DNA of 64,000 nt. Source: Burkholderia stagnalis (GTDB taxonomy: Bacteria > Pseudomonadota > Gammaproteobacteria > Burkholderiales > Burkholderiaceae). The stretch lies in NCBI RefSeq assembly GCF_902830275.1, contig NZ_CADESW010000004.1:62001-126000 (forward strand), in the 5' to 3' direction. A model generated the notes under the pieces. The model did not search any database. It worked only from the letters and a program-made list of their open reading frames with translations, and was not told the origin of the DNA. Every line of letters begins with the position of its first letter. Position 1 is the first letter of the stretch. Positions 45,496 to 53,873 of this stretch are shown one piece after another. Made by a program: the position numbers and the translations under genes.

Positions 45496-45762
45496 ATGAC
45501 GAGCCTGTACAACTACCGCGGGTACACGATCGAAGTCCGCTGCGAGCATCAGCCGGGCGCGGAAGCGGACACGCATGCGCCGGCCCCCGGCTATGTCGCC
45601 GTGGTCCAGGTGCGCGCGGGCGATACGTCGTCGATCTTCTTCTCGCCGGTGAGGCTCGCGGACGACTACGGCAAGCCGTTCGCCGACAGCCTCGATGCGC
45701 TGAGCGCGGGCCGCACGGCGGGCGAGATCATCGTCGACGATCTGTTGTCGAGCGCTGGCTGA
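45496..45762 (+). CDS. Conserved-looking small cytoplasmic protein, unknown function
   Basis: 88 residues: MTSLYNYRGYTIEVRCEH at the start, then VAVVQVRAGDTSSIFFSPVRLADDYGKPF and a C-terminal helix ending DDLLSSAG. No membrane span or signal. Codon bias matches the neighbouring genes and the start has a weak GCGAG upstream. The function is unknown; the regular beta-rich pattern suggests a compact folded domain. Confidence 0.65.
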   Translation: MTSLYNYRGYTIEVRCEHQPGAEADTHAPAPGYVAVVQVRAGDTSSIFFSPVRLADDYGKPFADSLDALSAGRTAGEIIVDDLLSSAG

Positions 45763-45771
45763 AGGCGCGCG

Positions 45772-45984
45772 TCAGCGCAACCGTTTGCGCGTCAGTTCGC
45801 GTCCTTCGTAGACGATGAGGAAGATGCCGAGCATCGTGGCGCCGACGGCCACGTATTCGCCCAGGCCGCTCGTGCCATGCTGGAGCGCGGAATTGATGCC
45901 GAAGCCGATGCCGACGGCAATCAGCGCGAGGCCGGCGAGCAGCCCGCCGATCGGTCCCGTGTGGGTTTTGTTGAAGGTGCTCAT
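45772..45984 (-). CDS. Small two-span membrane protein
   Basis: 70 residues with two hydrophobic helices (GGLLAGLALIAVGIGFGINSAL and YVAVGATMLGIFLIVYEGREL) and a basic C-terminal tail RKRLR. Start at 45984; an ATG eight codons upstream is possible. It is convergent with the gene at 45496, their stops nine bases apart. No family assigned. Confidence 0.6.
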   Translation of the reverse strand: MSTFNKTHTGPIGGLLAGLALIAVGIGFGINSALQHGTSGLGEYVAVGATMLGIFLIVYEGRELTRKRLR

Positions 45985-46165
45985 GTTGTTACGCCCGTAG
46001 CCCATCTTGTTCTGATCACGTGCGGCGCGTACGGTGCGGGGACCGGCACGGCGCCAAGTTTTCGTGATTCGACTATATCCGGACATAAATTGCGTCAACG
46101 CATGCGGCGGATCTTTTCGATGAAGTGTTGCGGCGAGCCGACGTCGTTATTGCGCGGCGCGCCGC

Positions 46166-46492
46166 TCACGATCGCAGGAAAGCTCCGGCCTTTCGCTCGA
46201 GCAGCGCGATCAGCTCCGGCTGCATGAACGCGTACTTGTCGGGAATGTCGAGGCACACGATCTTCTTGTGCCGCAAGTCCGCGCCGAATTGCCTCGACAG
46301 CTTCGCCTTATGCACGCGCTCCATCACGAAAATGACGTCGGCCCATGCGATCTGCTCGCGCGAAACGATGGACTCGGCGTCGGGCGCGACGCCGGCCGAA
46401 TCCGTTTCGATGCCGGGCCACGCTGCAAATACGGCTTCCGCCGTCGGGCTGCGCAGCCGGTTGCGGCTGCAGATGAAGAGTGCTCGCGTCAT
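46166..46492 (-). CDS. Low-molecular-weight protein-tyrosine-phosphatase-like protein
   Basis: 108 residues. The P-loop is at the N-terminus: FICSRNRLRSPTAE, i.e. Cys-x5-Arg-Ser as in LMW-PTPs, but without the usual Gly-Asn-x-Cys. DSAGVAPDAES, IFVMERVHKAKL and CLDIPDKYAFMQPEL follow. The late Asp (LDIPDKY) is in place of the family general acid. At 108 residues it is shorter than typical LMW-PTP (about 150). Twelve bases separate it from the DUF1993 gene upstream, so they are co-transcribed. Confidence 0.8.
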   Translation of the reverse strand: MTRALFICSRNRLRSPTAEAVFAAWPGIETDSAGVAPDAESIVSREQIAWADVIFVMERVHKAKLSRQFGADLRHKKIVCLDIPDKYAFMQPELIALLERKAGAFLRS

Positions 46493-46503
46493 GCCTGATG
46501 CGA

Positions 46504-47076
46504 TCAGCCTTGCGGCATCGTGCCGGGACGGAGGTACGCCAGCATGTAGGACACGTAGTCCGCCTTGCCGAGTTCGACGCCCTGGTTGCGCAGGATCGCG
46601 TACGCGGTGATCACGTGAAAGTAGAACTGCGGCAGCGCCCAGTCGCGCGCGTATTGTTCGCCCGTCATGTCGAAGACGACGCCGTTGGGCAGTTCGAGCG
46701 CGATCGGCAGCGCACCGCCTTCGTCCAGCGCGGTCGGCGACAGGCTGTCGAGCAACGCAAGCGCATCGGCAATGCGCGCCTTCGCGTCGGCCCACGTGCC
46801 CGGCTGCGCGTTGGCGTTCCATCCTTCCTGCCGTATCGCCAGCAGCGTGTCCGGAAGCGGTTCGCCGCGCAGGCGGCAGACCGGTTCGAGCGCCTGAAAG
46901 CACGCGAACCGGACCTGAGCCGCGAGCGGATACATGTCCGCGGCAAGCCGCTCCGACAGCAGTGGATCGGGCTCGGCGCCCGCCGCCTGTCGATGGGCGG
47001 CAGCCTTGTCGAGCCACGACGACAGGCCTTGCAGGAACTGGGTGAAGGTGGGGATGAGAAGCTGGGTGGGCGACAC
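46504..47076 (-). CDS. DUF1993 family protein, GTG start
   Basis: 190 residues starting VSPTQLLIPTFTQFLQGLSSWLDKA. The start is taken as GTG at 47076 because GGAGG stands five bases before it and the family begins here; the in-frame ATG at 47142 has no such site. Later blocks include DMYPLAAQVRFACFQALEP and FDMTGEQYARDWALPQFYFHVITAYAILRNQGVELGKADYVSYM. DUF1993 proteins are DinB-like helical bundles with His that may bind metal; function unknown. Confidence 0.85.
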   Translation of the reverse strand: MSPTQLLIPTFTQFLQGLSSWLDKAAAHRQAAGAEPDPLLSERLAADMYPLAAQVRFACFQALEPVCRLRGEPLPDTLLAIRQEGWNANAQPGTWADAKARIADALALLDSLSPTALDEGGALPIALELPNGVVFDMTGEQYARDWALPQFYFHVITAYAILRNQGVELGKADYVSYMLAYLRPGTMPQG

Positions 47077-47184
47077 GTAATCCTCCGATGAAATCAGGGC
47101 GGCACAACGATACCAGCGGGTAATGATTCGTGGCAATCGCATGACGGCCGTCGCGGCGAAACGCGCGGGTGCGACGCGTGCGCG

Positions 47185-47709
47185 TCAACGCAGCGCAAGC
47201 CTGAACCCGTATACCTTCAGCGTCTGCAGGGCAACATCGAGTTCCTCGGCGCGCACGAAGCCTAGTTTTTCATACATGCCCCAGGCAAGCTGCATCGGCT
47301 TCGTCGTGTGGAGCACGACCGCGGCATGGCCCCGCCGACGGGCGAGATCGATGCACGCCAGCGTCAGTGCCTTGCCCGCCCCGCCACCGCGAAAGGCCGG
47401 ATCGACGCCGAGCAAGCGGATACCAGACGCGTTTCGGATACCGTTGACCGCGTCGCTCGACCCATATTCGGCCATGTCGCCGAAATACACGACACCGCCG
47501 ATGAGTTCATCGCGTTCGGACACGGCAACCAGAACGCGCGCGTCCGGCTTCTCCGTGAAACGCGCGATGTTCGCGAGCATGTCGTAGTAGCCCGGCTGCT
47601 CGTCGGGGGACGGGAAGCCGGGCAATGCGGCATAGGCCTTCACCAACAATTGCCCAAGCCGGGGCAGTTCGTCGGCGCGCGCGTCGCGAATGGAGAAGCC
47701 GGGATTCAT
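47185..47709 (-). CDS. GNAT-family N-acetyltransferase
   Basis: 174 residues. N-terminal FSIRDARADELPRLGQLLVKAY is GNAT motif C/D. The acetyl-CoA-binding loop is IRLLGVDPAFRGGGAGKALTLACIDLARRRGHAAVVL (Arg-x-x-Gly-x-Gly/Ala variant RGGGAG), followed by MYEKLGFVR. It acetylates an unknown amine or protein. It lies upstream of the DUF1993/LMW-PTP pair in the same direction, 108 bases away. Confidence 0.9.
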   Translation of the reverse strand: MNPGFSIRDARADELPRLGQLLVKAYAALPGFPSPDEQPGYYDMLANIARFTEKPDARVLVAVSERDELIGGVVYFGDMAEYGSSDAVNGIRNASGIRLLGVDPAFRGGGAGKALTLACIDLARRRGHAAVVLHTTKPMQLAWGMYEKLGFVRAEELDVALQTLKVYGFRLALR

Positions 47710-47897
47710 GGGTCAAGCGTCACGGTGTGCACGTTGTTGTGTGGACGGTCGGGCAAGGGTATACGGGGTCGGGCAGGCCGCACCTTGTGGCGACTTGCCA
47801 AACGGGAAGCGCCGAACCACATTCCGGATTCGGCCGTCTTTTCGGTCTTTGGTCATGCAATTTTCAGTCGGATACCGTTGATGGGAAAAGGCAAGTT

Positions 47898-48200
47898 TCA
47901 ATCCCCGACAGTTCGATAACCCTGATGATGCAAATGCCGGTACACCCAGCGATTCCCGTGGCGCGCACAATAGACACTTTTTACCGTCAGCAGCAACAAG
48001 GCCAGAATCACGAAGGCCACATGATCGCGAGTGAGAAGCAGACCGGCGACGGCATCAGCCGCAAACAATCGCCCTCCTTGAACGATCAGCCCTTCGGAGT
48101 AGGCCCACATCGTGCTGAATATCAATGCCCACCAGTTAAAGCCGCAATTCACGCTGCGTTCGGGCATGATCGAATGGATCATGAGTCGGGTCGACGTCAT
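47898..48200 (-). CDS. Small membrane protein, DUF2628-like
   Basis: 100 residues. Hydrophobic segments (FNWWALIFSTMWAYSEGLIV and HVAFVILALLLLTVKSVYCA) are followed by GNRWVYRHLHHQGYRTVGD, which is the C-terminal signature of DUF2628 membrane proteins (Gly-Asn-x-Trp...His-Leu...Gly-Tyr). Composition is lower in GC than the neighbours. The start is uncertain: ATG at 48200 or internal ATG seven codons on. Confidence 0.6.
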   Translation of the reverse strand: MTSTRLMIHSIMPERSVNCGFNWWALIFSTMWAYSEGLIVQGGRLFAADAVAGLLLTRDHVAFVILALLLLTVKSVYCARHGNRWVYRHLHHQGYRTVGD

Positions 48201-48301
48201 CGCGCCTGGAAGAAGAGAATATTCACAGAGCAGTTATCGTCCTGAATGCGGCGCGCTTTAATTTCTTCGGGAGCGCATCGTCCCGGTCCTTCACCCGCCA
48301 C

Positions 48302-50067
48302 TCAACCGCGCACCAGACCCTGCGCAGCCACCCACTCCGCCCCCCACGCCGCCGCGATCCGCTCCCCCCGCCCGACCCTTACCGCCGCATCGTCAAAATC
48401 GACGAACACGACCTGATCCGCCGCCTCCGGCCGCGCCGGCATCTCGCGCGTGCGCCCGTCCGACAGCACCCACAGCCACCGCTGCTTGTCCGGCTCGCGG
48501 CGCGCCTCCCGCGCGAGCAGCCTCGCGGCCGCATCGACCCCATCCGCGAACGGCGTGCCGCCGCCGCCCACCGGTTCGAGCCAGCGCGCATTCCACCACC
48601 TCGGCACTGCCGGCCCGAACCGCCGCTCGGCCCCCGAACCGCCAAAGCAAATCAACGCCGTTTCCGCCCGCGCCCGCGCGGCCTCGTCGAAATACGCGAC
48701 GATCAACCCCTTCGCCGCCGCCAGCCGCTCGAACGACAGCATCGACGCCGAGCAGTCGAGCACGAAGCAATGCAGCGCGCGCGGCGCGCCCGCCGGTTTC
48801 CGGAACCGCAGATGATCGGCCTGCAGGCGCTCGCCGCGCTTGACCGCGAACGTCGCCGGCCACGCCACGGCGGCAACGCCCGCGCCGGTGCGCGCGACGC
48901 CCGGCGTGTACTCCGTTGCGCCCTGCTGCCATCGAGTGCCGCGAAGCGAAGTCGCGGCGGCGCCGGCTCGATGGCTCAGCGTTTTTTTAGTGGCAGCGGC
49001 AGCGGAATCACCCCCTTCACCGCGTGCAAACCGGCCGGTTCGGGCGGCAGGTAGCCCCAGTCGCCTTGCGAGCCTTGCGAATCCGCATCGCCCGAATGCG
49101 CGGCATCCGGCGGCGTCTCCCGCCCGCCGTGCGGAGGATTCGGCGGCGACGTCGAACCTGACGCATCATCGCCGGCCCCCGCCGCAGCCGGCGGCGTCGC
49201 ATGCGTGCCCCGCCGATGCCGCAGCACCGATTCCGCGACACGGTCGACATGGTCGACCGTCACCGCATCGGCGCCTTCGAGCGCCGCGAGCGCGCGCGCC
49301 GCGCGCAGCATCACGAGATCGGCGCGCAGGCCGTCGACCGCCGCATCGATGCACAGCGCGCTGACCCGCGCATGCACCGCATCGTCGAAGTCCAGCGCGG
49401 CAAGCGCCCCGCGCGCCACCCTCACCCGCTCGGCCAGCTCGCGCTGCGCCGCCTCGTGCCGCGCCCGGAACGCATCCGGCTCGAGATCGAACGCGAGCCG
49501 CGCCTTCACGATCTGCTGGCGCTGCGCGGCGTCGAAGCAATTCCCGAGCTCGACCATCAGCCCGAAGCGATCGAGCAATTGCGGCCGCAGTTCCCCTTCC
49601 TCCGGATTCATCGTGCCGACCAGCACGAAGCGCGCGTCGTGCGCGTGCGACACGCCATCGCGCTCGACGATGTTGACGCCGCTCGCGGCGACGTCGAGCA
49701 GCGTATCGACGAGCCCGTCCGCGAGCAGGTTCACTTCGTCCACGTACAGCACGCCGCGATGCGCGCGCGCGAGCAGCCCCGGCCGGAAGCGCACGCCGTT
49801 TTCCGCGAGCGCATGCGCGAGATCGAGCGTGCCGGTCACCTGCTCGTCGCTCGCCGACAGCGGCAGCGTCACGAACTCGCCTTCCGGCAGCAGCTCGGCC
49901 AGCGCACGCGCGGCGGTGGATTTCGCGGTGCCGCGCGGCCCGCTGACGAGCACGCCGCCGAGCGACGGATCGACTGCCGCGAGCAGCAGCGCCTGTTGCA
50001 GCGCGGCTTGCCCGACGAGCGCGGTGAACGGAAACACCGCGCGCTGGCGGTGCGTCGGATCGGTCAT
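48302..50067 (-). CDS. chlD: Full-length cobaltochelatase-associated ChlD (AAA+ and VWA), made by -1 frameshift
   Basis: Reading the zero frame to the A-run (48982-48988) and then the -1 frame to the stop at 48302 gives a 588-residue protein. It has an AAA+ domain (residues 1 to about 330), a linker that is open without stops (THLSH-type region, about 362-425), and a VWA domain with MIDAS residues DCSASM, GGGTPF and LSDG. This is the length and order of ChlD/BchD. The VWA frame has no ATG or ribosome-binding site of its own; its first possible start is a GTG at 48868 with no site, inside the VWA linker. It works with CobN to insert cobalt. Confidence 0.8.
48928..48988 (-). promoter_or_regulatory. 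Programmed -1 frameshift signal: slippery A7 plus hairpin
   Basis: On the minus strand the codons read CTA AAA AAA CGC TGA. The A7 run (48982-48988) lets both tRNAs re-pair after a -1 slip. After a 6-nt spacer (CGCTGA, including the zero-frame stop) comes a hairpin: outer stem GCCATCGAG/CTCGATGGC (48967-48975 with 48928-48936) and inner stem GCCGCGA/TCGCGGC (48952-48958 with 48938-48944), with a 7-base loop. Heptamer, spacer and structure match the classical layout. Confidence 0.8.
48976..50067 (-). CDS. chlI: ChlI-like AAA+ chelatase subunit (unshifted product of the chlD gene)
   Basis: 363 residues if no shift occurs. Walker A GPRGTAKST (residues 43-51), Walker B GVLYVDEVNLL (about 106-115), then sensor and arginine-finger regions (LVGTMNPEEGELRPQLLDRFGL). 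The protein ends IPLPLPLKKR with the stop right after the A-run. Its ATG overlaps the cobN stop by four bases. CobS/CobT are not present in the window, so this AAA+ protein and the VWA product are the probable partners of CobN. Confidence 0.88.
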   Translation of the reverse strand: MTDPTHRQRAVFPFTALVGQAALQQALLLAAVDPSLGGVLVSGPRGTAKSTAARALAELLPEGEFVTLPLSASDEQVTGTLDLAHALAENGVRFRPGLLARAHRGVLYVDEVNLLADGLVDTLLDVAASGVNIVERDGVSHAHDARFVLVGTMNPEEGELRPQLLDRFGLMVELGNCFDAAQRQQIVKARLAFDLEPDAFRARHEAAQRELAERVRVARGALAALDFDDAVHARVSALCIDAAVDGLRADLVMLRAARALAALEGADAVTVDHVDRVAESVLRHRRGTHATPPAAAGAGDDASGSTSPPNPPHGGRETPPDAAHSGDADSQGSQGDWGYLPPEPAGLHAVKGVIPLPLPLKKR

Positions 50068-53000
50068 CGCCGTGCTCCTTCCTGGTGGTGTTCGCTCGCG
50101 AGCCAGACCGCCTCGATCCGCTCGCGATAGTCGCCCGGCTGTTGCCACAGCCCGCGCTGCATCGCCTCGACGAAGCGCTCGCAGATGCCCTGCAGCGCGC
50201 GCGGGTTGTGCCGCTCGAGGAACGCGCGCGTGTCGTCGTCGAACAGGTATGCGTCGGCGACGAGCGCGTATTGATGGTCGGCCAGCACGCGCGCGGTCGC
50301 GTCATAGCCGTACAGGTAGTCGACGGTCGCGGCCATTTCCGCCGCGCCCTTGTAGCCGTGCCGCTTCACGCCGTCGAGCCACTTCGGGTTGACGACGCGC
50401 GAGCGGATCACCCGCGCGATTTCCTCGCGCAGCGTGCGCATCTTCGGCGCGGCCGGGTTCGCGTGGTCGCCGTGATACAGGCTCGGCTGGCGGCCCGACA
50501 GGTGCCGCACCGCGGCCGTCATGCCACCCTGGAACTGGTAGTAGTCGTTCGAATCGAGGATGTCGTGCTCGCGGCTGTCCTGGTTCTGCACGACGACGTC
50601 GATCGTCGCGAGCCGCTCGCCGAACACGTCGGCCGCGGCATCGCCCGCGCTGTTCTGCGCATACGCGTGGCCGCCCCATTGACGGTACGCGTCGGCGAGA
50701 TCCGCGTCGGTCTGCCAGCGGCGCTGGTCGATCAGATCCTGCAGCCCCGCGCCGTAGCTGCCGGGCCGCGCGCCGAACACGCGCCAGCCGGCGCGGCGCC
50801 GCGCTTCGTCGGCGGGCACACCCTGCTCGATCCACTTCGCGCGTTCGCGCTCGATGCGCGCGCGGATCGGGTTCAGATGCTCGGGCTCGTCGAGCGCCGC
50901 GACCGCCTGCACGGCCGCGTCGAACAGGTGCATCAGGTTCGGGAACGCGTCGCGGAAAAAGCCCGACACGCGCAGCGTCACGTCGATGCGCGGCCGGTCG
51001 AAGATCTCGATCGGCAGGATTTCGAAATCGGTCACGCGGTGGCTGCCGTGCGCCCATTTCGGCCGCACGCCGATCAGCGCGAAGGCCTGCGCGATGTCGT
51101 CGCCGCCGGTGCGCATCGTCGCCGTGCCCCACACCGACAGGCCGATCGCGCGCGGGTAATCGCCGTGATCCTGCAGATGCCGCTCGATCAGCTGCTGCGC
51201 GGATTTCAGGCCGAGCGACCATGCGGCCTGCGTCGGCACCGCGCGCGTGTCGACCGAATAGAAGTTGCGGCCGGTTGGCAGCACGTCGGGGCGGCCGCGC
51301 GACGGCGAACCGCTCGGGCCGGGCGGCACGAAGCGGCCGTCGAGCCCGCGCAGCAACTGGCGCAGCTCCTCGCCGCCGCATGCGTCTAGCGCGGGCATCA
51401 GCGTCGCGCGCACGCGCTCGATCACGGGCAACGTGTGCGTCCAGACGCCCGGCGGCGGCTCGCACGCGTCGCCCGGCGCGCTCGCGCACAGGCGGTCGAG
51501 CCACTGCTGCGCCAGCCGTTCGAGCCGCTCGCGCGTATCGCCCGCATGGCGCCACGTCGATTCATCGACCGCCTGCAGCAGCGCCGGGCGCGGCCCTTGC
51601 CACGGCGCGGCCCAGTCGGCGGCGAGCGGATCGAAATCGTCGCCGAGCGCGAGGTCGCGCGCGAGCGCGCCGATCAATCCGGCGCGCGCCTGCTGGCCAT
51701 CGCCGATCGGAAAGCGCGCAAGCGCGAGCAGCGTGTCGCGCCGCTGGCGATCGGCCGGCGACGCGCCGAACACATGCAGCCCGTCGCGGATCTGCGCTTC
51801 CTTCAGCTCGCACAGCCACGCGTCGACGCGCGTCAGCAGCTCATCCTCGTCGCTCGCATCGCGCGGCGGCGCGACGCTCAGTTCGTCATGCAGACGATGC
51901 TCGGCGATCGTCGCGAGGATCGTCTTGCGCAGCAGCTTCGCGCGCCGCGCGTCGACCATCAGCGCTTCGTAGTATTCGTCGACCTGCCGCTCGAGGTCCT
52001 GCAGCGGGCCGTAGTTTTCCGCGCGCGTGAGCGGCGGCATCAGGTGATCGATGATCACCGCCTGCGCGCGCCGCTTTGCCTGGCTGCCCTCGCCCGGATC
52101 GTTGACGATGAACGGATACAGATGCGGCAGCGGCCCGAGCGTCAGGTCGGGCCAGCACGCGTCGGACAGCGCGACGCTCTTGCCCGGCAGCCATTCGAGG
52201 TTGCCGTGCTTGCCGAGGTGGATCACCGCGTCGACGCGGAACGCGTGGCGCAGCCAGAAATAGAACGCGAGATACGCGTGCGGCGGCACGAGATCCGCGT
52301 CGTGATAGCTCGCGTAGTCGTTCTCGCCGCGCGAGCGCGACGGCTGGATGCCGACGAACACGTTGCCCGCGCGCCAGCCCGCGATCGTGAAGCGCCCGTG
52401 GCGCAGCGTTGGGTCGGCTTCGGGCCGCCCCCAGCGCGCGTTCAGCGCGTCGCGCACGGCCGCCGGCAGGCGTTCGAAATGCGTCAGGTAGTCGGCGAGC
52501 GCAAAGCTCTGGAACGCGGGCCGCAGCGCGTGCATCGCCGGGTCGTTGGTCACGCCTTCGGTGAGCCGCGCGATCAGCGCGTCGCCGTCGGCCGGCAAGT
52601 CCGCAACCCGGTAGCCCGCGTCGCGCAGCGTCGCGAGCACGCCGAGCGCCGACGCGGGCGTGTCGAGCCCGACGCCGTTGCCGATCCGCCCTTCGCTCTG
52701 CGGATAGTTCGCGAGGATCAGCGCGACGCGCTTGTCCGCGTTGTCGAGCGTACGCAGCCGGCACCAGCCGCGCGCGAGCGCCGCGACGAAGCCGATGCGC
52801 TCCGCGTCGGGCTGGTAGCGCACCACGTCGACCTCGGTATGCGGGCAGCGGTAGGCAAGCCCCTTGAAGCTCACCGCGCGCGTGACGATGCGGCCGTCGA
52901 CTTCCGGCAGCGCGACGTGCATCGCGATGTCGCGCGCATGCAGCCCCTGGTTGTCGGCGAGCCATGCGTCGCGGTTGCCGCCGGACAGGATCACCTGCAG

Positions 53001-53867
53001 CACCGGCGCATCGCCCGCGAGGATGTCGGGTTCAGGGTCGTCGATCGCGCCCGCCGCGAACGCGGTCGTGTTGAGCACGAGCGCGACGTCGTGCGCTTCG
53101 CACAGCCGCGCGACGATCTCGCGGCTCACCGTGTCCTTCAGCGACGTCACCGCGACCGGCAGCGGATTCAGCCCTTCGCGGATCAACGCGTCGGCAAGCG
53201 CGTCGAACACCGCGGTGTTCGCGGCCTGCCAGTGCGCCTTGTAGAACAGGATCGCGACGACGGGTGCGCCGGGCGTCCAGCGCGGCAGCCAGTCGTCGAT
53301 GCTGGCCGGGTCGCGCGCCGGGTGATACAGCGCGGCGGCCGGCAGCGGGCGCGGCGGCTCCGGCTCGTCGCCGAAACCGAGGGTGTGAAACGCGATGCTG
53401 CGCAACAGCGCCTCGGCGTTGTGCGCGCCGCCCTCGCGCAGGTAGCGCCACCACATCCGGCACAGCGCGGGGTCGACCGTGCTCTTCGCGATCAGGTTCG
53501 GGTCTTCCTGCAGGTCGCCCGAAAACATCGCAAGCCGCTGCTTCTGCCGCGACGCGAGCGACACCGCCTGCTCGATCCCGTACGGCCAATATGCCTCGCC
53601 GCCGAGGTGGTCGATCACGACCGCCTTCGCGTGCTTCAGCACGTCGTCGACGTAGAAATCGACCGACGCCGGCTGGCGCAGGAACGTCACGTTCGCGAGC
53701 CGCACGCTCGGAAAGCCACCGGCCAAGCGCGGCACGACGCTCGCGAGCAGCGACAGCGTCGTATCCGCCGAGCTCAGGATCACGATCTCGGCGGGCCGCT
53801 GGTCGATCCGGACGACGCCCTGCGTATCGTCGACGAAGCCGCCCGGCGTGGTGCGCAGCAGATGCAT
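50064..53867 (-). CDS. cobN: Cobaltochelatase large subunit CobN
   Basis: 1267 residues, normal for CobN. Blocks seen: MHLLRTTPGGFVDDTQGVVRIDQRPAEIVILSSADT at the start, ALILANYPQSEGRIGNGVGLDTPAS, GKHGNLEWLPGKSVALSDACWPDL, and near the end LGLSVWGTATMRTGGDDIAQALAL-type and EHDILDSNDYYQFQGGM motifs. It binds hydrogenobyrinic acid a,c-diamide and inserts Co2+ with ATP hydrolysed by its AAA+ partner. It follows cobW by six bases and overlaps chlD by ATGA, so chelatase subunits are made together. Confidence 0.96.
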   Translation of the reverse strand: MHLLRTTPGGFVDDTQGVVRIDQRPAEIVILSSADTTLSLLASVVPRLAGGFPSVRLANVTFLRQPASVDFYVDDVLKHAKAVVIDHLGGEAYWPYGIEQAVSLASRQKQRLAMFSGDLQEDPNLIAKSTVDPALCRMWWRYLREGGAHNAEALLRSIAFHTLGFGDEPEPPRPLPAAALYHPARDPASIDDWLPRWTPGAPVVAILFYKAHWQAANTAVFDALADALIREGLNPLPVAVTSLKDTVSREIVARLCEAHDVALVLNTTAFAAGAIDDPEPDILAGDAPVLQVILSGGNRDAWLADNQGLHARDIAMHVALPEVDGRIVTRAVSFKGLAYRCPHTEVDVVRYQPDAERIGFVAALARGWCRLRTLDNADKRVALILANYPQSEGRIGNGVGLDTPASALGVLATLRDAGYRVADLPADGDALIARLTEGVTNDPAMHALRPAFQSFALADYLTHFERLPAAVRDALNARWGRPEADPTLRHGRFTIAGWRAGNVFVGIQPSRSRGENDYASYHDADLVPPHAYLAFYFWLRHAFRVDAVIHLGKHGNLEWLPGKSVALSDACWPDLTLGPLPHLYPFIVNDPGEGSQAKRRAQAVIIDHLMPPLTRAENYGPLQDLERQVDEYYEALMVDARRAKLLRKTILATIAEHRLHDELSVAPPRDASDEDELLTRVDAWLCELKEAQIRDGLHVFGASPADRQRRDTLLALARFPIGDGQQARAGLIGALARDLALGDDFDPLAADWAAPWQGPRPALLQAVDESTWRHAGDTRERLERLAQQWLDRLCASAPGDACEPPPGVWTHTLPVIERVRATLMPALDACGGEELRQLLRGLDGRFVPPGPSGSPSRGRPDVLPTGRNFYSVDTRAVPTQAAWSLGLKSAQQLIERHLQDHGDYPRAIGLSVWGTATMRTGGDDIAQAFALIGVRPKWAHGSHRVTDFEILPIEIFDRPRIDVTLRVSGFFRDAFPNLMHLFDAAVQAVAALDEPEHLNPIRARIERERAKWIEQGVPADEARRRAGWRVFGARPGSYGAGLQDLIDQRRWQTDADLADAYRQWGGHAYAQNSAGDAAADVFGERLATIDVVVQNQDSREHDILDSNDYYQFQGGMTAAVRHLSGRQPSLYHGDHANPAAPKMRTLREEIARVIRSRVVNPKWLDGVKRHGYKGAAEMAATVDYLYGYDATARVLADHQYALVADAYLFDDDTRAFLERHNPRALQGICERFVEAMQRGLWQQPGDYRERIEAVWLASEHHQEGARR

Positions 53868-53873
53868 CGCGGG

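Noticed and set aside
47898..48200. Toxin or holin-like small membrane protein
   Set aside because: The C-terminal Gly-Asn-x-Trp...His-Leu...Gly-Tyr pattern fits DUF2628 membrane proteins better; nothing in the context suggests a toxin.
48302..48868. Separate VWA gene starting at GTG 48868
   Set aside because: There is no ribosome-binding site, the frame continues upstream without a stop into the A7 run, and the frameshift signal gives a better explanation. Independent internal initiation cannot be fully excluded.
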